Shown here piece after piece: positions 45,065-55,954 of a stretch of DNA of 64,000 nucleotides. Each line of letters begins with the position of its first letter. Within the stretch, counting starts at the first letter, position 1. The translations under genes were made by a program, and so were the position numbers. Location: contig JABYQQ010000036.1 of the NCBI GenBank assembly GCA_022605405.1, positions 168,001 through 232,000 of the forward strand. The letters run 5' to 3'. This stretch comes from Earliella scabrosa. Lineage: Eukaryota; Basidiomycota; Agaricomycetes; Polyporales; Polyporaceae. The notes beneath the pieces were generated by a model. That model was not told the origin of the DNA. It made no database searches and saw only the letters and a program-made list of their open reading frames with translations.

Positions 45065-45952
45065 TCCGTCCTACCTCCATTGACCCAAATCCTATGAAGC
45101 AGTTGCCTGCCTCCGGATCAAGCTTACGTCGAGGTATCAGCGCTCGAGGCGAGCTCCATACGTACACCTTCCCCTCCACTAACTCGTCCAGAGAGCGCCG
45201 GCCGACTCGGAGGAGATAAGCATCTGCCCGTCGCTGGCATTCTCCCTGCGCCACAAGCCGTTCGACGCCCATCTAGAGGTGTTTGACCTCGGGCTGAGGC
45301 GCAAGACGGAGAACTATGCCCCTGCGGCGGAAGGCCTCATACGCAAGTCGCTGCCAGCCGAGGTTCAGCCGAGTGTCGACGAGTCGCTGAGGAAAGGCGG
45401 TATCCAGCCAGAAGACGTGTGGACGGTCATATAACATATTGGGCCGTCTGCACTTTGACCAGTAAGTAATCTGTTCGTATGGTACGGTGTGAATATCTAC
45501 TGTCAGCTGATGCACTCGCCGGCGGCAGCGGAGACCCGACACCTTGCACAAAAGCGATGTTCGTCCTGAGAGAGGGCAGCCGCGAGTTGCTCGAGCGGGG
45601 GTACCATTAACCCGTAGTCAGATATCCTCCAGTCAACTGTCCCGCTCAACCGCACGCGGCTCCGCCACGGGGCACCTTCCCGGGCATGTCAACATCCTCG
45701 CTCGCACATCGGGGAGCGGGTCGTGGATCTGCCAGCGATACTGCACAGGACACGTGGCTGCGCACGGGCGAGAAGGGGTTCGCGTTCGTGCCCAATGTTG
45801 CGGCGGGACACTTCCGTTGGACGCTTTGGAACGCGGGGAGTTTGCTGAAGGTGTCGGGCGTGCATGTTCTCTTGGCGCACGCTGAGTGACATGGGAAGAC
45901 TTGGGGAGGAGATGCGTTCCTTCCTGGCGTCACGGTGATTCCTCCGTCGTGA
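45065..45952 (+). pseudogene. decayed metallo-beta-lactamase-fold gene, right copy
   Basis: Fragments on the + strand match the same family as the left copy: AYVEVSALEA near 45122, FSLRHKPFDAH then FDLGLRRKTEN near 45240-45300, ESLRKGGIQPEDVWTVI, and LHFD near 45450. A TAA lies inside the segment that should give the HxHxD zinc motif. Near 45770-45952 a long intact piece reads TGEKGFAFVPNVAAGHF, then GVHVLLAHAE, and the end GDAF...PPS with its stop. The lesions differ from those in the left copy, so the two decayed at least partly independently. Confidence 0.7.
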
Positions 45953-46495
45953 GTAACTCACGACGGGTGGGGACAGCAATGTGTGTATGGTGAGGGTGAA
46001 TGCTTTGCTTCTCTTCGGATGATGCGAAGGTGCTGAAGTTCCAGCTGTGCTACGCAAATCTACCTCAGCCGCTCAATTCACGGCGCATATTAGCCGCACT
46101 AACACGATGTGAGCGGTTATGTATGTGGGGTTCAGTTCGGCATGCCTGGGGATGTTGATGCGCACTCCATCTACGCGGGGTGGATGGTCGCAGCAACCAT
46201 GGACCATCGACATCGTGGTGTAAGCCCAACAACCGAGATGGGGCATGTCTGAACTCGGGGCGGAGAGCGAGTCCTGGTCCAGCTTACAACTGACCTTTCT
46301 CTTGTCATCCTCCAGGCCCGTGCCGCGGCCGATGTTCTCTCTGCGCCCGAAGAGGTCGAGGATCGGGCCATGACGTCAACCAACGCTGCGACACCGTCGA
46401 TCCCGGGCCCATGTTCGGCTCGCAGGTCCCGTCTCTCTCTTCGGCTGGCGAGGCTGACCGCGGTTGACACTCTCCACGTGGTCCTCCGAGGCCTG

Positions 46496-46503
46496 CATAT
46501 AAG
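46496..46503 (+). promoter_or_regulatory. TATA-like element conserved in both arms
   Basis: CATATAAG lies 27-34 nt upstream of the ATG at 46530. The same element and spacing occur in the left arm. The bases between TATA and ATG differ more than the ATG-proximal codons. Confidence 0.45.
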
Positions 46504-46529
46504 CCCGGCCGCTCTGGCCTTGCACCTCA

Positions 46530-46724
46530 ATGGACTCTTCCTCTTTTCCGCCATCTTCCCCCGACGCGAGACAGCGCAGAGGTAACCCAGCGTGGTCGGT
46601 GAGTATTCCTTGTATGCTCTTCTCTACCCTCTCACCAACCCCTGCCGTAGTGAGCACTGCATGCGGCTGCCGATCTTGCACAACATGCAGTACGCCTGCA
46701 CGACCACGAGCATCGAGTACGTAG
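46530..46724 (+). CDS. candidate small Cys-containing protein, right copy
   Basis: A 64-codon open frame with a well-placed upstream TATA. It starts MDSSSFPPSSPDARQRR and ends with a Cys cluster (STACGCRSCTTCSTP). A potential 69-nt intron (46582-46650, donor GTAACC, acceptor CCGTAG) would shorten it to about 40 residues without changing frame. The left copy would give a closely similar spliced product. I recognise no family and there is no convincing signal peptide. It could be non-coding transcription or a decayed gene. The start and composition are suggestive, nothing more. Confidence 0.3.
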   Translation: MDSSSFPPSSPDARQRRGNPAWSVSIPCMLFSTLSPTPAVVSTACGCRSCTTCSTPARPRASST

Positions 46725-47079
46725 CATTGCTCCTTGAACACTATCCATACTTACGGGGATCCTCGGTCGACAGTGAGTAGGGTCAGGTGTCGCCAACTAC
46801 AGGACGACCTCGTCAGCCGCAGGTCATCGACGGCGGACAGGTCTGGTGGTGTACACGGTTTCTCTCATGTGAGTCAGCCTCATCGCGCTTTCCCTTCACA
46901 TGCTCAGTCCGACTGTAGCGATCCTCTCCAACGCAGTATCCCCCGTCTGCGTTGACCACCCCCACTTCCCTCCCCACCTCCTCCCCTCCCACCCGCCACT
47001 CACATCAATTCCGCCGCACCCACTTCCTCAAGACCGCCTAATCCTCCTTACCATCCACTTCGCCCCGGCGCGACTTCCT

Positions 47080-47400
47080 CCGACTGCTCCTCCAGCCCGC
47101 CCGCCATACTCCTCTTGCATCCACCCGTTCACCTCCTCCTTCCTCAAGCCCGAACTCTCCGCCTCCTCCAATCCGTTCCCCCCCCCCTCCTCAAGCCCGC
47201 ACCCCCCCTTCCTCAAGCCCGCACCCTCCCCTTCCTCAAGCCCGCACCTTCCCCTTCCTCCATTCCGCATACTCCCCTTCCTCGATCCCGCGTTCTCCCC
47301 TTCCTCAACTCCGCATCCTCCCTGTCCTTCAGCCCGCCCAGCCGCCTTCTTCATCCCGCCGATCCCCCTTCCCTCAAAGCCGCCTTCGACGCCGTGTAAG
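47080..47400 (+). repeat. minisatellite of about 23 bp, right arm
   Basis: About ten units of roughly 23 bp, consensus near CCTCAAGCCCGCAC followed by CTCCCCTT, e.g. starting near 47209, 47232 and 47255. The middle units are the most regular and the outer ones drift. A C10 run precedes them near 47170. The + strand is pyrimidine-rich. The long 231-codon frame across it is a by-product of composition. Confidence 0.8.
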
Positions 47401-47609
47401 TGGAGAAAAGGTGAGCTCAGCTCTCGTATCCATGTTGTCACCCCATGTGTTGAATGGGCGCGCAGCCAGAAAATCCAAACAATGCCCAGTCCGACAGCGC
47501 AAACTGAAAACAGAATACAACAACATATAAGGTCAGTAGTCACTGCTTCTGGCTCGTCACCTCATGTTCATGTCGTCCACGCGCACAGCGAATAGTAAAA
47601 CCTACAATG

Positions 47610-48110
47610 CCACGTCCGATACTACAAATAGGAATTTGTAAAGAAATAAACAGTCAGTCGGCCACTTCTTTCCCTCGCTTCTCCTGCTGACTCTGCGACC
47701 CAGCAAACACCTCATCGACGTCTTCGACGGGGCGCTCGCTCCGGTTGGCCCGGAATGACACTTCGAAGAAGAGTCGAGTATCTCGCGGGGACCAATAGTT
47801 GTGTAGCCGAGATGGGCTTTGCGTTTCGCGAGCCCATCCACTACCCGGCCAAAGGTCCTGCGGGACGGTCTGTCTATGCGAGCGATCGTGTGGACACGTC
47901 CGTCTGATATCGATCTGCAAATAAAGTAACCCAGGACATCCCACGCGCAAGCCTCTGGCGGCGCTTCGATTCACGGCATCGGCAGCCTTTGCAGTGTTCG
48001 CACTCTGCGATGATACCGGTCGCCCAACGTTGAGCTGTCTCTAGATGTACGCGCGCGTGTGCGCGACGCGGTTCGGTCAATATACTGTGTTGTGCGCAAT
48101 GGTTGGTGTG
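47610..48110 (-). repeat. terminal block, copy 3
   Basis: The opposite-strand copy of 30790-31265, near-identical apart from a few substitutions and small indels. It lies about 200 bp downstream of the M64 stop and could originally have belonged to a separate small gene or to a long 3' region. The coding frame seen in copy 1 is broken here too. Confidence 0.65.
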
Positions 48111-48310
48111 AGTGGGCAGCACCCAGGCCACCGAACAGTCAGAACACGGAGGCACGGGATTTTGAGTGTTACCAACCCACGGCGGCGTACTTGGTGTCAA
48201 ACATGACTACATAACGTGCGCAGCGAGACTATGGTACAGACCTCAATCGCTATCACGATATGGTAAGGTGTTCCTACACAAGCTCGACAGGCCGTCGCCC
48301 ACCCGCGCAC

Positions 48311-50630
48311 TCACTCACACCTCGTCGTCACAACGAGCGCCGCCTCCGACACCAGCAAGCCATCCGGATCCACGCGCACCTCCTCCGTCCGGTACTGCAC
48401 CCGCACCGCATAGCTCCCCACCGCGCCCCCCTCGTCGACGAGCTGCGCCTTGTTCTTGAACTCGGGCACCTCGACGCCGTCCCTCGCCCACGTGATCTCG
48501 TAGCTCTCCTCGACGTCGACCGGGTCCGCGCGGAGCTCCGCGAGCGGCACGAGCGCGAGGTCGAGCGTGCGCTCGCCCGTGGGGGAGCAGCCCGCGGTGA
48601 GGTCGTCGATGAGCGCGACGCGCCGGAGGAGCGCGTGCCAGAGCCCTTCGGCGCACGCCTTGCAGAAGTTGGGCGTCGTGACGATGCGCATCAGGCAGTC
48701 CTCGTTTGTAGGCCGGTACGTCGTCGCGTTCTGGTCCGAGAAGCTGTATGCGACGTGAGTGCGGCTCGTGTCGCGCGCTGTGTAAGCAGACTCACGTCGG
48801 ATAGAGGCTGTAGTGGCCCGGGGCGGTGACGAACCTGAGTATTTATATGCGTCAGTGCCGATCCCCGCATACAACCTGGGAGTAGCCACCCACTCGCTCT
48901 CGTCGCCAAACTCGAGGATCTCGATGCTGCAAAGCTGCGCCTCCGGCTCCCGCTCCTTATTCTTCAACGTGAACTTGAGCTCGTGCTCGCCCTCCGACAG
49001 CGTCGCGTTGATCTTAATGTCGTAATGCCAGCGGTCGGTGCCGATGTTCTCGCGCGGGACCCAGTGGAGGTCCTCCCCGTCGAGCTCGACGAGCAGGTCG
49101 TCCGCCTCGGGGATGGCGGAAAGCGAAAATCGGACAAGGTGCCACGCGTACTGACCGGACGAGTTGAACGTTGTCGACCATGGCGCGGAGGTATTGAGCA
49201 ACGTCCACACGTACTGCTGCGCGGGCATGACCGACCGCTCGACGCGGCCCTCGGTGGGTTCAGCGTCAGAATGGTCGTGCGAGTGCGCCTTGGACGTGTT
49301 GGTGAGCCAGTGCGCCCAGGGAAGCGTCGCGAGGGACGTGTTCTGTGCGGCGTTCACGCCAAAGTAGGCGAAGCCGCCGTCGTACTCTTCGCCAACACCA
49401 ATGATTGAGTGCCCGAGCTCGTGCCTATGGACGAGTTGAGGGCATGCCAATGACCAGTCCATGTTGCACGTACCTGAGAACTAGAGGGCCGTTGGCAAGG
49501 GAAGGGGTGATGATCCTGACCGGGTGAAGATTCGGTCAGCAGTCGAACAACGCTCCCTGGCGTGAGACACACGTAAACTCGCCGCCGAGCCCTGAGAGTA
49601 TACCTCGTAAGCACAAGCACATTGTTGAATATGTCAGGAGGGACTACTAACCTCCATACAAAGGGTCATTCCCTACAAAAAGATGTTAGTAGGTGTGCTT
49701 TCCGGTTCAGTGGAGACGCACCCATCAGGATAGGGAAGTCGCACTGGGTTCCCAGTGAGGCGCAAGCTGTTCGTGCAACATCACGCTTGCTGCTATAAAC
49801 ACCTCTGAGCTCGGTTCCATCCCGGTACAGCCCAAACGCCGTGCTATATCGCATGTTCAGCACCTTACACTAACATGACAGAGAAGCATCACCCACTCCT
49901 TGGGCCGGCCTCCGACGCCAATACCGCTCTACATACGGTGTATATGGACAAATGGTGTCAAAGTCAGATCGCACAGTGAGCGTTGGAAAGCACCTCTTTG
50001 CTAGGAGTGAATGCGGCCCAGAAGTTCAGCAGAGGCTTGACGGTGTAGAACGTCTGGTTGTTGGATACGTCTTGAGCAAGCCTCATGGCATCTTCGAGGA
50101 ACTTGTCCTTCTCCTCCGCAGTGTCTGTGGTGCCATATTGGAGATCAAGCGTGCAGATACAAACTATTGTACTCACAGCCATCTGCAAAGAAGATGAGGT
50201 CGACGCGCTTGCTGGCGTCACCAGAGGTGATGAGCGGCGAGACCTCGAGCGGAATGGGCTCCGCCCTAGCAGAGTGCATGACGAGTTGGTCGGTCTGGAC
50301 TGCAGAGTTCACACCTTGAACGAGAGTGTGGAAGCTCCATGTGGACTTCTCTCCGCAGATGGCCTCGGCGCGAGCCCAGACGCGGTCCTCGTCCTCAGCG
50401 ATGAACTGGATCTTTTCCTCTCCGGTCTTCAGGATGGTGCTCTTGAGGTACCCCTGGTCTGGAAGGGCGCGGAAGAGCTGAGTGTCCCGTATGGCGAGGT
50501 GAGAGCACTGGAGCGTGTCTGGGTCCCGGTGCACCACCAGCTCGTATGGCCGAGAGACATCACGGGCGAGAACGCCGGCGGACAGAGCAGCGAAGCAGAG
50601 TCCGACGAGCTTAAGCACCATGGTACTCAT
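48311..50630 (-). CDS. secreted M64-type (IgA-peptidase-like) metallopeptidase
   Basis: Ten exons in reading order: 50630-50177, 50124-49994, 49928-49897, 49843-49722, 49672-49652 (21 nt), 49591-49573 (19 nt), 49515-49474, 49424-48894, 48834-48796, 48743-48311; 607 aa. A signal peptide is visible (MSTMVLKLVGLCFAALSAGVLA). The zinc site HELGH (about 275-279) lies in HELGHSIIGVGEEYDGG, the M64 signature. Flanking family blocks are VDLIFFADGYTAEEKDKFLEDA, PLLNFWAAFTP, SGIGVGGRPKDTAFGLYRDGTELR and ILMGNDPLYGG. Two exons of 21 and 19 nt build the GNDPLYGGLGGEFT segment. It probably degrades external protein; the natural substrate is unknown. Its last codons are duplicated in the left arm. Confidence 0.88.
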
Positions 50631-50949
50631 GGTGGTTGCTGGTCAAGTTGCGCGCAGGCTGAGGACGAGTTCGCTGCATCAGAATCAGCATGGCTGGGTG
50701 CACCGTGCGCGTGAGCATCGTCGCTGGAGTTCGCGAAGCTGGGGTCAGAACAGTGGGAAACACTTATCTCCTCAACAACTGGCTGCCGGACCGGAGTGCG
50801 GTCCGTCCGCCCCGAGAATCACGGACTCGGAAAGTGATGTCATCCCTGGGGCGGGGAGTCTAGGGCACACCAGAGCTCCTCGTCCAAGATATTAGTACCC
50901 GCCATCGTCCCCATCGATCCCCACAATATCTTTCTCATTGACCACCACC
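50631..50949. promoter_or_regulatory. divergent intergenic region, M64 peptidase / Vip1-like
   Basis: 319 bp between two divergent start codons; both promoters must lie here. No clear TATA box is seen. The + side just before the ATG is rich in CCA repeats (ACCACCACCATG). Confidence 0.45.
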
Positions 50950-52031
50950 ATGTCTGCACACACTATCCACGTACGTGTCTCCTCTCCTATCCACCACGAC
51001 AGACCGGCTCACCACCGCGATCAACAAAGGTTTCGAACATCTCGGAAGTGACCACCGAGCAACACCTCACAGACTTCTTCACGTACGTTTCATTCCATGC
51101 GATCACATCCGCATACGCGCACACTCAACCGACGCACAGGTTCTGTGGCAAGATCACCAAGGTCGAGTATGAGCACGAGAAGCACACCGCAACGATCTAC
51201 TTCGAGAAGCCGTCCGCGGCCAAGACCGCGCTCATGCTCAACGGCGGCACTCTCGATGGCTCACATCTCACCATCACGAGTGATCAGGAGCACGAAGTGA
51301 AGGAGGACGGTGCGCACGGAGAGCACATCGACCAGAGCGATAAGCCGCGCGCAGGCAGTACGTCTATCAGTTCCCTGCCGGCACAGCCATGACATCTATT
51401 CACTCCTTTCGTGCCTTCCAGTCGCCGCAGAGTACATCGCAAAGGGATACGACCTTTCCGACCAGATCCTCCAGCGCGCGATCGAGCTCGACAAGCAGCA
51501 CGGCATCTCCAACAAGTTCCTGAACTACTTCCACAGCATCGATTCCACGCTAGGTACGTTACTACCCCGCCACTCCCTATATGTGCATGTTATTCACATG
51601 GCTTCGTGCACCACAGGCGCAAAGGCACTCGGCCCCGAGAAGACCATCTCAGGCAAGGTGCAGGAGACGCTCGTCAACGCGACACAGCAGGCGAAAGCCG
51701 TCGACGAGCAGCGCGGCATCTCCAAGACTGCAGGCGACGTACGTCTCCCCCCTCCCCTCTACCCAGCAGCACGTTCGGCCCGCTGAACCCACTCTGTCCT
51801 ATCCAGTACTACTCGCGTGCCCTCGCGTCACCATTCGGCCAGAAGGTGAAGGCGTTCTACACGACGACGTCGAAGCAGGTGCTCGACATCCACGAGGAGG
51901 CCCGCCGCATCCACGAGACGCACAAGTCGGCGACCCCGTCCTCGACCGGCGTCGGCAGCGCTGCGCCCCCGCTCGACCCAGCGGTCCACTCCGACGCACC
52001 GAAGACGGCCGAGGCACCCACGGTCGTGTAA
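50950..52031 (+). CDS. vip1: RRM-domain protein, Vip1-like
   Basis: Exons: 50950-50970 (21 nt), 51030-51082, 51140-51357, 51422-51553, 51617-51738, 51807-52031; 256 aa. An N-terminal RRM begins with IHVSNISEVTTEQHLTDFFTFCGKI, with an RNP-1-like TATIYFEKPSAAKTALML. It is followed by the segment family members share (AAEYIAKGYDLSDQILQRAIELDKQHGIS, then KALGPEKTISGKVQETL) and a disordered tail. Members bind RNA or associate with mRNP complexes; the exact role is poorly known. The first exon encodes only seven residues, so the RRM strand 1 is built across an intron. Confidence 0.87.
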
Positions 52032-53122
52032 GCAGAGGAGGGTGCAGGGTCGGCTTCGAGCAATGGAAGCTCGCCGGACTGTATGAATGAAGTACGTCAC
52101 TGTTGCAGTAGTGCGGACATTCTCGAGTAGATACTGTTGTACGCTAGGCCCGCATTGTATCCATGACTGCCTAATGCCGAATCTATGGGGCTTCCCCACA
52201 CGCCAATCCTGCAGGCGACCGTCGATCGTGCATTCAGGCGCGATCAGACAGCTGGCAGAATCGAGAGGATCGGTCGGTCGACAAGGACGACAGGGATGCA
52301 CGTACACACGCGGATTGCGGACGAAGTCACATCACACGACGTACAACAACACTAGTCGAGAGAGACAAAGTACCTCGGCGACCTCCCCGACCGTGCCCGC
52401 GCCTGCGCCCGATGAAGCAAGCGTCGACGGGCGTGCGGCGTGCGGTCGGCGGCGGTCGCGCGAGCGCTGGTATTGAGCCAATAAGGGTGATATGCTTAGA
52501 GTACCGGGGTATTAACGAGCGATAGGTTCCAACAAGTGCCAGCAAACAATGACCAGTGGGGAGAAGAGGAGTCGGGAGGAGTAGGACCGAAAAACCGAGA
52601 ACCGGACGAGGGACCGAATGTCGGAGAGCAATAAGTAAAGTTTGCAAAAGGAGGTTGCGGCAGTCGTACACAGGGAAGAAGTCATGCGGACGGCGGCAGC
52701 GTCGGGGCCAGAAGGGAGCCTGGCGGCGGAATGGGGTGGGTAGGTAGGCTTAGTGGAACGGTACGTTAGAGGTGAGGTGAACGGCGGCGAGTGCACTGCA
52801 GAGTCGTGTTAGGGACCAGGAGGTGGGTGGTGCCGGGCAAGCCGGGGGAAGACGCGTGCCGTACGCCGAGAGGGCATGGGAGATAATCCTAGTAGTGACA
52901 AAATGCAGGTGGGTGAGAAAGCGTTAACATGATACGTACGTAGGGGTGGGCAACGAGAATGCAACTATGCTAAACATGGGTGGGGGGCTGTGTGTGAGGA
53001 GAGGGAGAAGACAGCGATAGCAAAGTGTAAGGAGCGCGTACAGAACGGATGCACGCACCCCCGAGCAAGAGAAGGAAAGCAGAGGCACGCACGCGCACGC
53101 GCGATGGTGGCAGTCCGACATA
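52032..53122. other. convergent intergenic region
   Basis: 1.09 kb between converging stops, probably two long 3' UTRs. G/A-rich on the + strand around 52550-52760. Open frames are short shadows without domains. No RNA gene was recognised. Confidence 0.4.
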
Positions 53123-55374
53123 TCACATAATGACACATTTGCAGCATCCGCCCGAATCCTCCTCTTCCATATGCTGCTGCTCCCGTCGTGGAGGCTGCAG
53201 TGGGGCAAGAGGTTGCGAGGTTTGCATTTGTGGTGAAGGAGCGCCGTTCTCCGACCGCGCGTAATGTGCGAACGGCGGCGGCGACTCCGCGCGACTCGGA
53301 TTCGAGCGGTCGAACGATTGCGGAGTCTGAGGCGGAATGGGTGTTGACGGATGGGATAACAAGTTGGGGTCGAGTTGAGTGGGCACAGACAGCTCTTGTG
53401 GGGGAGGAGGTTTTTGCCCAAATTCGTCCATCGGGATATGTTCCCGGTTGCCGCTGTATCGTTGCCGATACCTGGTCGGGTCGAAACCGAAAGTCCCGGG
53501 AGCCTGGCGGAAGGAACAGGGTTAGGTAATGCGGTAGACTGCGACGGAGATTTACTACACTCACAGGCTCAACGATGACAGGTTCAGGCTCCTTTGGCTT
53601 CGGACTGCCATCCACAGTCACGAATTGGTCCTGAAGACCCTTCTTCCGTGCGACAACAGGAAGCACAACCTACATTTCCGCAGCGTGAGATGACTACAAC
53701 GGTGAGCGGGACGTGAACGACTCACCTCATCCCAATTACCGTTGGCAGGCTTGGGTTGAGTCCATGCGGGAATGGCGTCTTCATCGCCTTCAAGTGATGG
53801 GTATTGACCGATCGAACGCCTGTTCTCCTCGTTCTTCCCGCCGGGTCGCTTCTGCATGGAAGAAGGAGGAGCCTTCGGCTTCTTTGATGCAGACGCAGGT
53901 GCGGCATTCGCGGGACTCTTTGCTCTCCGTTTCGCAGTGGGCGTGGAAGGCGTCGATGAAGCTGTGGGAGACAATGTCTGATCCTTCGGTTGTGAGGCAG
54001 AACGTGGCATCTGGGGAGGAGCGGGGACGGTCGCGGAAGAGGGCCCAGCCATGCCAGATTCGGACGCACTCCGTGTCGGCTTAGCGAGGGTAGGAGTGGT
54101 TGCGCGAGACCGGTGTGTGGGCTGTGGTATTCGACTCCGGGATGCGTTTTGAGTGGAGCGGCTGGTCGGAGTGTCACTTCGGTCGAGAGAAGGGGAGGAG
54201 ATGGACCCATTGGGATGTGGTAGGACGTCTTGAGTGTAGTAGTCGTCCAAGTGATCGTACCCGTCATCCTCCAAGTCCGTCAGTGGACGCTCATCCATCA
54301 CCGCCGATCCCGCGTCCATCCCATCCTGGTCGATGTAGATGCTCTCTCTCGCCCCAACACTCTCCGCACGCTGTCGTGTCCGAGGCCTGCTACCGGACAC
54401 TTCGCGCCCCCGTGAGTTGGACCGGGAGCGACTGTTGAGACCATTGTGCTTCGCGGACGCCTTCCGTAGCGTATGGCCATAGTTCGCTATATCAAGCATC
54501 TCCTGACGCCGAGCCACGCGCAGCTCCCCGACACCACCGTTGCGGGCGACGTCTCCACGGTACCAGTGCTCGAAAGGATGTTCTTCAGAATCTGTAGACA
54601 TACGTTCTGGCGTCTGGCGGCCGTGGTCGAGCTGGCTTAAGGAGGAAGAGAGGGAGGTGGGGTTAAAAGGCGCTTGCTCCTGAAAGATGTCGGACACCTT
54701 GTGCCGGGGCATGCGAACTGTGGAACGCGACGTTTGCGACTGCGCCTGCCTCTTTTCCTCTAAAGGATAGAGCTGCGAGTCGGAGGCCTCCGCGTGGTGC
54801 CTCGAGTAGCCCCCCGTGCCGTTCATGCGACCAGTGGTCCCGTTGTAGGTCGAGTGTGTTTGACTGGACATGCTGCCGGTGCGGTTGCGTGAGACAGGGA
54901 TACGGGTACCTTTGGGGGCGTTGACGGGCGAGATGGGGCGTGAGTCAGAAGCGTTGTACGAGTCTGCAGAGTGGGAGGATCGAAGGGAATATGGTTGTGA
55001 AAGGGCGCGGGGACGTCGAGAGGCTGGTGGATGGGTACCTGAATACACTCCTGCGGAGGACGAGTCTGCTGTCCGCGACGACTGAATGCTTGGGCGAGGG
55101 ATTGCGCTCGGCTTGGACTGGGAATTCGACGACGTTGACGTCCCGGGCCTTGCAGCATAATACTGAGTTGGCTGGTCTTCGTTGGACCCAATGGACGCAA
55201 CCGAAATGCGCTTCGCGAGAACACTGCTCTCGTCTTTCAGGCCTGCATGCGCTGTCAGACACGACTCTCGGTGTGGGGAAAGGGGGATTCACGTTTGCGT
55301 AGCGCGGGCACAATCACGTCCTCCCAAGTCGGTTCTCGAGGCAGAGCTGATTGAGCAGTCGCAGTCAAGGCCAT
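53123..55374 (-). CDS. long disordered protein with C-terminal CaaX box
   Basis: Exons in reading order: 55374-55293, 55242-53726, 53669-53565, 53503-53123; 694 aa. I do not recognise a named family. The N-terminus has a compact conserved-looking helix (REPTWEDVIVPALRKRLKDE). Then comes about 500 residues of Ser/Arg/Pro-rich disorder with a short folded-looking island (EHPFEHWYRGDVARNGGVG, EMLDIANYG). The third exon is more ordered (VVLPVVARKKGLQDQFVTVDG). The protein ends GGCCKCVIM: Cys-Val-Ile-Met fits a farnesyl CaaX signal, with neighbouring Cys residues that could be palmitoylated. A membrane-tethered scaffold is the obvious inference. An open frame from GTG at 55048 is not the true start, because the reading continues upstream through the intron-joined first exon. 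Confidence 0.75.
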
Positions 55375-55954
55375 TGGCCAGGAAATGAAGAAACGAGGAA
55401 GCCAAACAGCGCGGGGACTGCCTTCAGGAAGAGGAAGAAACGAGAGACACGAAGGGCAGCAGGGAGGGAGACGGTCGTCGTCGTCGTTGCGGGGAGAGAG
55501 GGCGTCGAGCGGGACATCGAGCAGCGCCGAAGTGGCGGCTGGTGTTTGTTACGCCCATTAGTTCCCACTTCTTATCGCCATCTTATGATCGGACACTCGG
55601 CTAACTTGCGTTCCTTACCGCCCGTTATTGTGGGCCGTGGTGTCTTGGCTTATTGGCTACTTATGTTGCGAACATAGGCACACTAACAACGAGCAGCCAC
55701 AAGGCACCTGGGTGAAACTCTGCCACCCGTGCCCGACGAGAGACGACACAAGTACATAATTAAGCCGGCTCTAGCAATAAGTGTAATGACGGTGCGTGGT
55801 CGTTAGATGCAAGTAATGAGGGATGCGATGTGTGTGTGCGATGGTGATAGACCGAAGGAAAGACTGCGTGATGAGGACCTCGAAAGCAATGAACGTAAGA
55901 GCTATCTGACCGAGACATGGAAGGAAACCGAACACAGTAGTATTACACAGCGAC
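55375..55954. other. intergenic region
   Basis: 580 bp between the CaaX-protein start and the stop of the septation kinase, both on the minus strand. It contains the promoter of the former. GA-rich near 55430-55500 on the + strand. No gene seen. Confidence 0.4.

Larger units (their letters stand above)
45065..48372 (-). repeat. right arm of the large inverted segmental duplication
   Basis: Partner of 30502-33570, in opposite orientation; about 3.3 kb. It runs from the intact M64 gene's last codons through the terminal block, minisatellite, TATA-ATG module and decayed metallo-beta-lactamase gene. Because it is continuous with the whole M64 gene, this is the likely parent arm. It is longer than the left arm mainly through the larger minisatellite and small indels. 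The ends are estimates by eye. Confidence 0.8.

Noticed and set aside
46900..47595. 231-codon Pro/Ser-rich open frame on the + strand
   Set aside because: It runs through 23-bp repeats whose period is not a multiple of three, and stays open only because the C-rich strand lacks stops. No splice or start context supports it.
53618..55048. Start of the CaaX protein at 55048
   Set aside because: That codon is GTG; the frame continues upstream to a spliced ATG exon at 55374 with a conserved-looking helix.
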